Below, piece after piece: positions 1 through 6,237 of a stretch of 8,765 nt of DNA. This DNA is from Candidatus Izemoplasmatales bacterium. GTDB taxonomy: Bacteria; Bacillota_I; Bacilli_A; Izemoplasmatales; Hujiaoplasmataceae. The stretch is from positions 1 to 8,765 of the forward strand of contig JAQWBC010000028.1 in NCBI GenBank assembly GCA_028707415.1, read 5' to 3'. The position numbers and the translations under genes were made by a program. The notes below the pieces were generated by a model. That model saw nothing but the letters and a program-made list of their open reading frames with translations, had not been told where the DNA came from and did not search any database. Each line of letters opens with the position of its first letter. The stretch's first letter is position 1.

Positions 1-613
1 TCAAGTGATTATAATTCATAAATCGTATGATGTCAGTTTCTTTCACTAGATACATCGGTCGAATCATTTCCATCCCTTTGTAATTTTCTGATCTCACTTT
101 TGGAAGCATCGTTTTATAGCATCCTGCGTAAAAAATATTTAATAGCGTCGTTTCGATAACGTCATCAAAATGATGCCCCAGCGCCAATTTATTGCATCCG
201 TGTTCTTGCGCAATTCGATATAGATAACCGCGACGCATGCGAGCGCACAAGAAACAAGGATTTTCATTATTCAATGTTTGCGCCACCTGAAAAATGTTTG
301 ATTTATGGACAACAACTTCAATGCCGAGATTTTGACAATTTTCCAAATGATGATTGAGATGCTCGGCATTGAATCCGGGATCCATTGTTAAAAACACCAT
401 TTCAAACTGAACTTGTCCGTGTCTTTTGAACTCTTGAAACAGTTTTGCTAACACAAGACTGTCTTTTCCTCCCGATAAAGCAATCGCAATTCGATCGCCT
501 TCTGTAATTAATTTATAATCAACTATCGCTTTAAGAAATTGAGAATAAATGGGTCCTTTAAATTTTTTAACTATACTTCTTTCGACCGCTGCTTGATTAC
601 TTAAATTTATCAT
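1..613 (-). CDS. TtcA-like PP-loop ATPase (tRNA thiolation family), C-terminus cut by window edge
   Basis: The first 204 residues of a PP-loop ATPase are visible; the open frame runs off the left edge of the window without a stop. The P-loop motif SGGKDS lies at residues 47-52 after a hydrophobic beta strand (RIAIAL). A CxxC pair (C120, C123) follows in CFLCARMRRG, then GHHFDDVIETTLLN (146-159) and a RPMYLVKETDI stretch near residue 185. This order is typical of the TtcA/TtuA group, which adenylates a tRNA base and replaces oxygen with sulfur using an iron-sulfur cluster held by the CxxC and a later cysteine. That later cysteine would be outside the window. The ATG at 613 is preceded by AGAGGTG at a good distance and by its own promoter. 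TilS is less likely because of the CxxC pair. The exact tRNA position modified cannot be told from this part. Confidence 0.85.
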   Translation of the reverse strand, partial: MINLSNQAAVERSIVKKFKGPIYSQFLKAIVDYKLITEGDRIAIALSGGKDSLVLAKLFQEFKRHGQVQFEMVFLTMDPGFNAEHLNHHLENCQNLGIEVVVHKSNIFQVAQTLNNENPCFLCARMRRGYLYRIAQEHGCNKLALGHHFDDVIETTLLNIFYAGCYKTMLPKVRSENYKGMEMIRPMYLVKETDIIRFMNYNHL

Positions 614-638
614 CGTTTCACCTCTAAATTACTAAACC

Positions 639-667
639 ATTATATATGAAAATGCACGCTTTGTAAA
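639..667 (-). promoter_or_regulatory. Sigma-A promoter of the TtcA-like gene
   Basis: Read on the minus strand, TTTACA (667-662) is followed by a 17-base spacer and a perfect TATAAT (644-639). Transcription would start near 632, giving a leader of about 20 bases before the ATG at 613. It faces away from the promoter at 712-740. Confidence 0.75.
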
Positions 668-679
668 CCACCGCAGTGA

Positions 680-710
680 TTAAAATAATTTAAAATAATT
701 TAAAATAATT
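680..710. repeat. Three tandem copies of a 10-bp AT repeat between divergent promoters
   Basis: TTAAAATAAT occurs three times in perfect tandem (680-689, 690-699, 700-709), and the first base of a fourth copy follows. The unit is 10 bp, about one helical turn, so its A/T tracts lie on the same face of the DNA. The block sits exactly between the -35 boxes of the two divergent promoters (662-667 and 712-717). An UP-element or intrinsic-bend role is inferred from position and period; no binding protein is indicated. Confidence 0.8.
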
Positions 711-711
711 C

Positions 712-740
712 TTGATAATCACAAAAGAACGTGATATAAT
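712..740 (+). promoter_or_regulatory. Extended -10 sigma-A promoter of the NfeD/RDD/SPFH operon
   Basis: TTGATA (712-717), a 17-base spacer and a perfect TATAAT (735-740), with TG at 732-733 forming an extended -10 element. The transcript would start near 747, about 35 bases before the first start codon. The AT repeat ends directly upstream of the -35 box. It is the best promoter in the window by consensus match. Confidence 0.85.
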
Positions 741-768
741 ATAAAATAGAAAGAAATGGTATTATAAT

Positions 769-773
769 GGAGG
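769..773 (+). promoter_or_regulatory. Ribosome binding site that decides the start at 782
   Basis: GGAGG lies 8 bases before the ATG at 782 and overlaps an in-frame upstream ATG at 767. That upstream ATG has no binding site of its own, so 782 is the start. Confidence 0.85.
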
Positions 774-781
774 TTGCACAT

Positions 782-1165
782 ATGTCAAATTTCAATTGGG
801 CTTCAAAAAAGACGCTTGATGACATTGCGACTCTTTATGGTTCAAACATCACTTTAAACAAGTCGGCAAGTACCTATTTTGAAGACGCTTATATTGTTTT
901 AGTCGGTTTGGATCCTGAAGCAATGCAGATCGCGATTAAACCACTGAAAAAGGAAGAAGCAATCAACAGCTACATTCCTGAAGACCAGTGGCACAATATC
1001 ACTGTCAAGTCTAGCTACTCTCGCGTTTGTAACAAGGCATTTATGAATGAAGTATCAGAAATGATGAATTTATCGTTTGAGAATAATCTCTCTCACAAAT
1101 TTAAAGCTTTTTGGAGTAAAAAGGAAGACGCATTAATTATTGATTTAAAGAATAGGGAGGAGTGA
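782..1165 (+). CDS. Hypothetical protein, 127 residues, first gene of the NfeD/SPFH operon
   Basis: I do not recognise this family. The protein is small and soluble-looking, with no signal peptide or membrane segment. Its N-terminal part mixes polar and hydrophobic stretches. A beta-like segment YIVLVGLDPEAMQIAIKPL (37-55) follows, then a charged linker, a segment around SSYSRVCNKAFMNEV (77-91) containing the only cysteine (C83), and a basic and acidic tail. The ATG at 782 was chosen over the in-frame ATG at 767 because GGAGG (769-773) is 8 bases upstream of 782. It follows an extended -10 promoter and ends 5 bases before the NfeD-like start. It is therefore almost surely co-transcribed with the NfeD, RDD and SPFH genes and may act with them. 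That link is by context only; nothing in the protein shows a membrane or catalytic role. Confidence 0.75.
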   Translation: MSNFNWASKKTLDDIATLYGSNITLNKSASTYFEDAYIVLVGLDPEAMQIAIKPLKKEEAINSYIPEDQWHNITVKSSYSRVCNKAFMNEVSEMMNLSFENNLSHKFKAFWSKKEDALIIDLKNREE

Positions 1166-1170
1166 TTAAT

Positions 1171-1617
1171 ATGCTTCTTGCAATTGATCTCGGAATTACC
1201 GCTACAATAATTTGGTTCGCCATTGTAATTTTCGCTGGCGTTATTGAAGCTTCGACAATGGATCTTACCAGTATTTGGTTCGCCGCCGGAGCGCTCGTGG
1301 CTTTAATTGTTTCTTTGTTTGTACCCGACTTTATCGTTCAAGTAGTTATCTTCGTGATTATATCGGCAGCTTTATTGTTAAGTTTACGCCCGATTTTCAC
1401 ACGTTATTTAAAAAAGAATGATATTAAAACCAATGCTGACCGCTTGATTGGTAAAACAGCAGTTTGTTCAAAAGCTATTACTGATGGTGAACGCGGCGAG
1501 GTTAGAATTGATGGTAAGATTTGGACCGCTATTTCTAACGATGACATCATCATTGGTGAGAAAGTGGAAGTTTTAGGCATCGAAGGCGTAAAACTTGTGG
1601 TCAAAAAAATAGAATGA
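1171..1617 (+). CDS. NfeD-like membrane protein with C-terminal OB fold
   Basis: A 148-residue protein of the short NfeD type. Three hydrophobic segments lie at about 9-26, 34-50 and 54-71. A basic turn (RPIFTRYLKK) follows, then a soluble C-terminal domain at about 90-148. Its pattern RLIGKTAVCSKAI, GERGEVRIDGKIWTA and GEKVEVLGIEGVKLVV matches the OB-fold domain of NfeD proteins. Short NfeD proteins lack the serine protease domain of long forms and are commonly encoded beside stomatin/flotillin SPFH proteins; one is present two genes downstream. The ATG at 1171 is preferred over an in-frame GTG at 1162: GGGAGGAG (1155-1162) is well spaced for 1171, while 1162 lies within that site. The stop overlaps the next start in an ATGA arrangement, which suggests translational coupling to the RDD gene. 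Confidence 0.9.
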   Translation: MLLAIDLGITATIIWFAIVIFAGVIEASTMDLTSIWFAAGALVALIVSLFVPDFIVQVVIFVIISAALLLSLRPIFTRYLKKNDIKTNADRLIGKTAVCSKAITDGERGEVRIDGKIWTAISNDDIIIGEKVEVLGIEGVKLVVKKIE

Positions 1618-2285
1618 ATGCCGGATTTTTCAAACGCATGTTTTCTTCGATCATTGACATCACTATCATCCTTTTGATTGCATATCTGACTTTTCTAATT
1701 GGGGGTCGCTCCATTTTACAGAGTCAAATTGATGATTTCGATCAAATTAATGCGGCTTACAACGAGATCGTTGATGCTTACAATAATGACATTAACCTTT
1801 TGATTGCAGAATATAACACTGCCATTACTGCCGCCGATGGCGACGCTGATTTAGAATCCGCCGCCGAGACGGATTACACCACGGCTCGTGCCATCATTGA
1901 TCAACAAAACACGATTGACATCGCGCCTTATGATGAGCCGATGACAACGTACTTCCTTAATTGTATCTTCTATTTTGCGATTGGTTTTATTATCCTCATG
2001 TCCATCTATTCCGTTGCGTTTAGTGGTAAAACCCTAGGGAGAAAACTAATGCAAGTCCGTTTAGAAGGCCCATCAATTAATCCCTTATCCGTCTTCTTTC
2101 ATGATATTATCTTCAAATATTTCTTTATCGTCTTAGTTTTATCTGTCAGTATTATCGCGGGAATCGTTCTCTTGGGATTAACCCTCATTGTCGATATCAT
2201 CCTGATTGGTTTTACTCCAAAAAAAGCCGCTCTTCGCGATATTGTCCTGAAAATGGCAGTTGTAAAATCTGGTTATGGATACTAA
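1614..2285 (+). CDS. RDD-family membrane protein with long loop insert
   Basis: A 223-residue integral membrane protein. The first hydrophobic segment is at about 12-30, with R8 and D15 in KRMFSSIIDI matching the first R and D that name the family. A second segment lies at about 111-135, and a hydrophobic block at about 168-200 may hold one or two passes. The conserved turn SGKTLGRKLMQVRL (137-150) matches the typical G-x-T-x-G-K/R-K region, and ALRDIVLKMAVV near the end matches the terminal D motif. Between segments 1 and 2 is an unusually long polar insert (about 31-108) rich in Asn, Asp, Ala and Tyr that looks helical. RDD proteins are poorly characterised; some have been linked to ion transport, but no substrate can be read here. 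The start overlaps the NfeD stop by four bases (1614-1617), so the two products are likely made together. Confidence 0.85.
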   Translation: MNAGFFKRMFSSIIDITIILLIAYLTFLIGGRSILQSQIDDFDQINAAYNEIVDAYNNDINLLIAEYNTAITAADGDADLESAAETDYTTARAIIDQQNTIDIAPYDEPMTTYFLNCIFYFAIGFIILMSIYSVAFSGKTLGRKLMQVRLEGPSINPLSVFFHDIIFKYFFIVLVLSVSIIAGIVLLGLTLIVDIILIGFTPKKAALRDIVLKMAVVKSGYGY

Positions 2286-2310
2286 AACAACAAAAATATA
2301 AAAAAATAAT

Positions 2311-2316
2311 AGGAGG
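2311..2316 (+). promoter_or_regulatory. Strong ribosome binding site of the SPFH gene
   Basis: AGGAGG lies 6 bases before the ATG at 2323, in an otherwise A-rich 37-base gap with no promoter or terminator. The gene is therefore read from the upstream operon promoter with independent, strong translation initiation. Confidence 0.8.
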
Positions 2317-2322
2317 CTTAAA

Positions 2323-3285
2323 ATGTTCACATTCGTTACACTAGCCACGGACCCGTGGCCATGGATTATTGTTATTGCATTATTGTTTGTCATCATCTTG
2401 TACCTTGGATCACGCGTTAGAGTCGTTTCACAATCAACACAATACGTTGTTGAGCGTCTTGGTAAATATTATACAACTTGGATTTCCGGCTTGCATTTCT
2501 TATGGCCATTTGTCGACAGAATCAGAAGAACATATCGTCCCAATGGTCAACCAGATGACATCATCTCATTAAAGGAACAAGTTTTGGATTTCGCGCCGCA
2601 AGCTGTTATCACCAAAGATAACGTTACGATGCAGATTGATACCGTTGTTTTCCTACAAATTACTGATTCCAAACTCTATGTCTATGGTGCGGAAAATCCC
2701 GGACTCTTGATTGAACATCTTACCGCGACAACACTTCGTAACATTATCGGTGAACTCGAACTTGACCAGACTTTAACAAGTCGTGACTTAATTAATGAAA
2801 AAATGCGAAACATCCTTGATGAAGCTACTGATCCATGGGGTATCAAAATCAACCGCGTGGAAGTCAAAAACATCGTTCCGCCAAAGGAAATTCGCGAAGC
2901 TATGGAAAAACAAATGCGCGCAGAACGAGAACGTCGGGAATCAATTTTGATTGCCGAAGGTAAGAAAGCTTCTGCTATTTTGGAAGCCGAAGGCGAAAAG
3001 ATGTCCGCTATTCTTCGTGCAGAAGCAAAGAAAGAACAAAGCATTCGCGAAGCTGAAGGACAAGCCATTGCCATTTTGAAAGTTCAAGAAGCAACGGCTC
3101 AAGGTCTCACTTTAATTCGTGAAGCCAAACCTGATCACGCCGTTTTAACTCTTGAAGCGTATCGTTCAATGGAAAAAATCGCTAACGGAACCGCAACCAA
3201 GATTATCATTCCTTCTGAGTTACAAGGAATTGTCGGTTTGGCTGCTGGCGTTCTTGAAGCCGCAAAAACCACAGAAAAAAAATAA
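2323..3285 (+). CDS. SPFH/stomatin-type membrane protein (QmcA-like)
   Basis: A 320-residue protein with one N-terminal membrane anchor (about 12-29) followed by an SPFH/band-7 domain (about 30-200). Family features include VVSQSTQYVVERLGKYY, SGLHFLWPFVDRI, ITKDNVTMQIDTVVFLQITD, LRNIIGELELDQTLTSRD and WGIKINRVEVKNIVPP. After this come ERERR and a charged helical region (about 200-270) with repeated AEGEK-like units typical of the flotillin/stomatin coiled coil. The C-terminal tail is IIIPSELQGIVGLAAGVLEAAK. These proteins oligomerise into ring- or cage-like assemblies on the membrane and organise membrane microdomains or regulate membrane proteases. The length and order fit the QmcA/YbbK subgroup. 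AGGAGG and the ATG fix the start. The NfeD-like partner is in the same operon, as is common for this family. The gene is followed directly by an intrinsic terminator. Confidence 0.93.
   Translation: MFTFVTLATDPWPWIIVIALLFVIILYLGSRVRVVSQSTQYVVERLGKYYTTWISGLHFLWPFVDRIRRTYRPNGQPDDIISLKEQVLDFAPQAVITKDNVTMQIDTVVFLQITDSKLYVYGAENPGLLIEHLTATTLRNIIGELELDQTLTSRDLINEKMRNILDEATDPWGIKINRVEVKNIVPPKEIREAMEKQMRAERERRESILIAEGKKASAILEAEGEKMSAILRAEAKKEQSIREAEGQAIAILKVQEATAQGLTLIREAKPDHAVLTLEAYRSMEKIANGTATKIIIPSELQGIVGLAAGVLEAAKTTEKK
2344..2359 (+). repeat. GC-rich perfect inverted repeat just inside the SPFH gene
   Basis: GCCACGG and CCGTGGC are separated by two bases and begin 21 bases after the A of the start codon. 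They form a short GC-rich hairpin or palindrome in an AT-rich context. It encodes ordinary residues (A-T-D-P-W), so it may be chance; its position near the start leaves room for a role in translation or as an operator. Confidence 0.5.
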
Positions 3286-3301
3286 TATCTTCAAAAAAAG
3301 T

Positions 3302-3332
3302 GCCGATCGGGAAATGAACCGATCGGCTTTTT
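3302..3332. terminator. Bidirectional intrinsic terminator between convergent genes
   Basis: GCCGATCGG (3302-3310) pairs perfectly with CCGATCGGC (3319-3327) around an 8-base loop. On the plus strand TTTTTATTT follows and ends the SPFH operon. On the minus strand the run of seven T's opposite 3293-3299 lets the same stem end the phosphoesterase transcript, whose stop codon (3331-3333) abuts the stem. Confidence 0.9.
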
Positions 3333-4770
3333 ATTTGCGGATTATGAAAGCATCTAAAATTGATATTGAATCCGGGAAAAGGACAGTATCAGCAGATTTT
3401 TTTATTACATACGATACTACTTCAATCGTCTCTTCGGTAATTGTGAAAAAAGGAATAACTGTGTTTTCACCGTAATACAAATACGGAACTTCCATTTCCG
3501 GATCGGCTGTTTCGCCATAAAATTTAGTCCCCGAGGCATTGCCAACAAAGTACGTGACACCGAGTGAACTACTATAATCATTAAAATTCCTTACGTAACT
3601 CTCATCAATAATTAGGTTAATGCTTCCATCTAAATAAGTGTTAGAAGTCGTGAACGGAATCATCATTCCTTGGAAAATAACTGCCCGCGAATAGCGATGA
3701 TCGTGCCCCGAGATTACCAAATCAACACCATATTGATCAAAAATTGGGGATAAGCGCTGACGAACATTGAAAGAATTATATGTTAACGAATATGGTCCAC
3801 GATGGAGATAAACAATAATCCATTTATCTGCGTTTGTGATTAAATCTGCTGTTAACCAATTTATGAAGATATTCATGTTTTCTTCATCGACGCTGCCGAT
3901 AACGCCATCATCACCAGAAAACAGTTCTGTGTCAATAGCAACGTAATGAGCATAGCCATAGTCATAACTGTAGGTCTTGCCCTTATCAAATGTTGCTGTA
4001 CGTTCGTCGTTCTCAATCTCATCAAATTCATTATAAGTCGGACCGTTTTTTGGCAAATGGAAATACCCGTCGTATTCGATGCTTTGAATCTGAAGGTCAA
4101 ATATCGATCCCGTTTCATGATTTCCTGCGGTCGTAGCAACAGGAATATTATAAGCAAATGTCGATGAATATTTAAAAAACAAATTCCATTGAGTTCGATT
4201 ATCATCATCATTTACAACATCGCCGGTAAACATCACAAAATCGACATTTTTCTGCGCTTCACCTAAGACTCTGATTACGTTATTTGCGTAAGTCATATAG
4301 TCAATCGCATCGCTTCCTTGTGGGTCCGATAATAACATAAAGGTCGTCGCTTCAGAGTTTAGTTGCGCGGTTATAAACTGATATATTTCGCTCTTGTATA
4401 ACGAATCTTCGTCACCTATTCGATATTCATATATTGTATTAGGAAATAAATTACTTAATGTTTTTTCATATAAATAAACGTTATCATCCCCAACAATTGT
4501 TTCTTTTTTTACGGCCGGAACACTAACAAATTCGGCATCTCCTAATTTCCGGTATTCCACAAAACCTTGGGCATCGGTAGGCAGTTCAAAATTTATACCA
4601 ATCGATGAAGTGGCATCATCGGTGATGAATAACATTATCATATATGGATTTTGAAGCGCTTGAACTTGCTCGGTGACTGACAATTCTGTCGTCGTTTGTT
4701 CTCCTGGCGTACATCCAGTAAAAATAAAACCCAGTTCTAGGCTAATCAAAATCAGTAACAGTTTCTTCAC
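3331..4770 (-). CDS. Lipoprotein metallophosphoesterase, purple-acid-phosphatase-like
   Basis: A 479-residue exported phosphoesterase. The N-terminus is a lipoprotein signal: KK, a hydrophobic core LLLILISLELGFIF, then TGC with Cys20 as the likely lipidated residue; the -3 position is Phe, which is not ideal. Residues about 40-136 resemble the Fn3-like N-terminal domain of purple acid phosphatases (NTIYEYRIGD and YQFIT). The calcineurin-like domain follows with its metal motifs in order: SDPQ (148-151), GDVVND (183-188), GNHE (216-219), LHRGPY (322-327) and GHDH (355-358). All expected metal ligands appear present. It probably hydrolyses phosphate esters outside the membrane; the substrate cannot be told. 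The GTG at 4770 is chosen because AGGGGAG (4785-4779) sits 8 bases upstream and it starts the signal peptide. A longer in-frame reading from 4905 would run through the asnS terminator and end of asnS. No strong promoter is seen in the 76-base gap after asnS. Confidence 0.88.
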   Translation of the reverse strand: MKKLLLILISLELGFIFTGCTPGEQTTTELSVTEQVQALQNPYMIMLFITDDATSSIGINFELPTDAQGFVEYRKLGDAEFVSVPAVKKETIVGDDNVYLYEKTLSNLFPNTIYEYRIGDEDSLYKSEIYQFITAQLNSEATTFMLLSDPQGSDAIDYMTYANNVIRVLGEAQKNVDFVMFTGDVVNDDDNRTQWNLFFKYSSTFAYNIPVATTAGNHETGSIFDLQIQSIEYDGYFHLPKNGPTYNEFDEIENDERTATFDKGKTYSYDYGYAHYVAIDTELFSGDDGVIGSVDEENMNIFINWLTADLITNADKWIIVYLHRGPYSLTYNSFNVRQRLSPIFDQYGVDLVISGHDHRYSRAVIFQGMMIPFTTSNTYLDGSINLIIDESYVRNFNDYSSSLGVTYFVGNASGTKFYGETADPEMEVPYLYYGENTVIPFFTITEETIEVVSYVIKKSADTVLFPDSISILDAFIIRK

Positions 4771-4778
4771 AATAAATT

Positions 4779-4785
4779 CTCCCCT
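4779..4785 (-). promoter_or_regulatory. Ribosome binding site fixing the GTG start at 4770
   Basis: AGGGGAG on the minus strand, 8 bases before GTG at 4770-4768. It supports a lipoprotein start there rather than an upstream in-frame ATG at 4905 inside asnS. Confidence 0.8.
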
Positions 4786-4805
4786 ACAAATTATTGGTTT
4801 CTTGT

Positions 4806-4838
4806 AAAAAGGCAACCGTTCTTTAGGTTTCGGTTGCC
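4806..4838 (-). terminator. Intrinsic terminator of the alkD-like/asnS operon
   Basis: On the minus strand GGCAACCG (4838-4831) pairs with CGGTTGCC (4818-4811), followed by TTTTT (4810-4806). It begins 8 bases after the asnS stop and separates asnS from the phosphoesterase gene. Confidence 0.88.
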
Positions 4839-4846
4839 TAAAATAT

Positions 4847-6235
4847 TTAAAATTCGCAATTCTTTGGCGTTCTTGGAAAAGGAATAACATCGCGAATGTT
4901 ATCAACGCCCGTTACATACATAATCATTCGTTCTAACCCCAATCCGAATCCAGCGTGTTTACATCCGCCGTATTTCCGCAAATCAAGGTACCACCAATAA
5001 TTACTTTTATCAATTTTAAGGTCTTGCATCTTGTTTTCCAAAACATCGAGACGCTCTTCGCGTTGCGAACCGCCAATTAATTCTCCCGATCCAGGGACAA
5101 GCAAATCCATCGCCGCAACCGTTTTTCCGTCGGGATTGATTCGCATATAAAAAGCTTTGATTTCCTTTGGCCAGTCGATTACAAACACGGGACCATCAAA
5201 GTGTTTTGTTAAGTACTTTTCATGCTCGGTTGCTAAATCTTCACCATATTCAGGGTTGTTTTCAAATTGCTCCTTGGCCGTCTTTAAAATGGTGATTGCC
5301 TCATGATGGGTAACGACTTGGAAATCCGAAGCAACGACCTTCTCCAATTTAGCCCGTAACCCTTTCTCCACAAAATCGTTAAAAAAATTAATTTCATTTG
5401 CACAATGATCCAATACATATTTGATGACGTATTTGACCATGTCTTCCGCTAAGCGCATATCGTCATGCAAATCCGCAAAAGCAATTTCCGGTTCAATCAT
5501 CCAAAATTCAGATGCGTGACGTTGTGTATTCGAGTTTTCAGCGCGGAAAGTCGGTCCAAAAGTGTAGACATTACGAAACGCCATCGCGTATGTTTCAACC
5601 TGAAGCTGACCTGATACTGTTAAATTTGTGGCTTTACCAAAGAAATCTTTGGAATAATCAACTTCTTTAGAACCGCTTTTAAGGATCCTATCGAAATCCA
5701 GTGTCGATACTTTAAACATTTCTCCCGCACCTTCGGCATCGGATCCGGTGACGATTGGTGTGTGAACATAGACAAAGTTTCGATCATGGAAAAAGCTATG
5801 AATCGCGTACGACACTTCAGACCGAACCCGAAAAACCGCCGAAAAAAGGCTTGTTCGCATCCGCAAGTGGGCGTTCTCTCTTAAAAACTCGCGCGAATGC
5901 CGTTTTGGTTGAATCGGATAATTCTCCGGACTGTCTCCGATTAAACTAATTTTCGTGGCTTTTATCTCAAATGGTTGTTTCATTGTTGATGTCACAGCGA
6001 TGGTTCCCTCGACCGCTATGGAAGACCCAACCCGGAATTTTTGAATTTCTTTATAGTTAGACAATTTGTCTTCTTCATATACCACCTGAATCGTCTCAAA
6101 AAACGATCCATCGTTGATATCAATGAATCCGAATTCCTTTTGGGCGCGACTGTTACGAATCCAACCGGAAATTTTGACGGCTTTACCGGCAGATTCTAAA
6201 TACTGCATATATAGTTCTTTAATAGTCATATCCAT
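4847..6235 (-). CDS. asnS: Asparaginyl-tRNA synthetase
   Basis: A 462-residue class II aminoacyl-tRNA synthetase that charges tRNA-Asn with asparagine using ATP in the cytoplasm. The N-terminal OB-fold anticodon-binding domain covers about 18-100 (KISGWIRNSRAQKEFGFIDI). The catalytic domain follows. Motif 2 contains FGPTFRAENSNTQRHASEFWMIEPE (226-250; the parts FRAEN and RHASEFWM are diagnostic), and motif 3 contains GFGLGLERMIMY (429-440). The end is IPFPRTPKNCEF, close to the usual FPRTP-G-N-A-EF of AsnRS. The lack of the aspartyl insertion and the motif 2 wording favour AsnRS over AspRS. GGGAGG lies 7 bases before the ATG at 6235. The gene begins two bases after the stop of the alkD-like gene, so both are read from the T-box-controlled promoter. 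The Asn-type specifier in that leader independently supports the identity. Confidence 0.96.
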   Translation of the reverse strand: MDMTIKELYMQYLESAGKAVKISGWIRNSRAQKEFGFIDINDGSFFETIQVVYEEDKLSNYKEIQKFRVGSSIAVEGTIAVTSTMKQPFEIKATKISLIGDSPENYPIQPKRHSREFLRENAHLRMRTSLFSAVFRVRSEVSYAIHSFFHDRNFVYVHTPIVTGSDAEGAGEMFKVSTLDFDRILKSGSKEVDYSKDFFGKATNLTVSGQLQVETYAMAFRNVYTFGPTFRAENSNTQRHASEFWMIEPEIAFADLHDDMRLAEDMVKYVIKYVLDHCANEINFFNDFVEKGLRAKLEKVVASDFQVVTHHEAITILKTAKEQFENNPEYGEDLATEHEKYLTKHFDGPVFVIDWPKEIKAFYMRINPDGKTVAAMDLLVPGSGELIGGSQREERLDVLENKMQDLKIDKSNYWWYLDLRKYGGCKHAGFGLGLERMIMYVTGVDNIRDVIPFPRTPKNCEF

Positions 6236-6237
6236 AA

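Noticed and set aside
680..710. 10-bp repeats as CRISPR array or plasmid iterons
   Set aside because: There are no spacers, the units are too short and AT-simple, and no cas or rep gene is near.
2682..3074. 130-codon minus-strand open frame opposite the SPFH gene
   Set aside because: A shadow of the charged coiled-coil coding region, with no ribosome binding site and a composition typical of antisense frames.
3946..4167. Open frames overlapping the phosphoesterase gene (also 3873-4211 minus)
   Set aside because: They lie wholly within the phosphoesterase coding region, whose metal motifs are intact, and lack start signals.
4771..4905. In-frame upstream extension of the phosphoesterase from an ATG inside asnS
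   Set aside because: It would place the lipoprotein signal in mid-protein and run through the asnS stop and terminator; GTG at 4770 has a good ribosome binding site.
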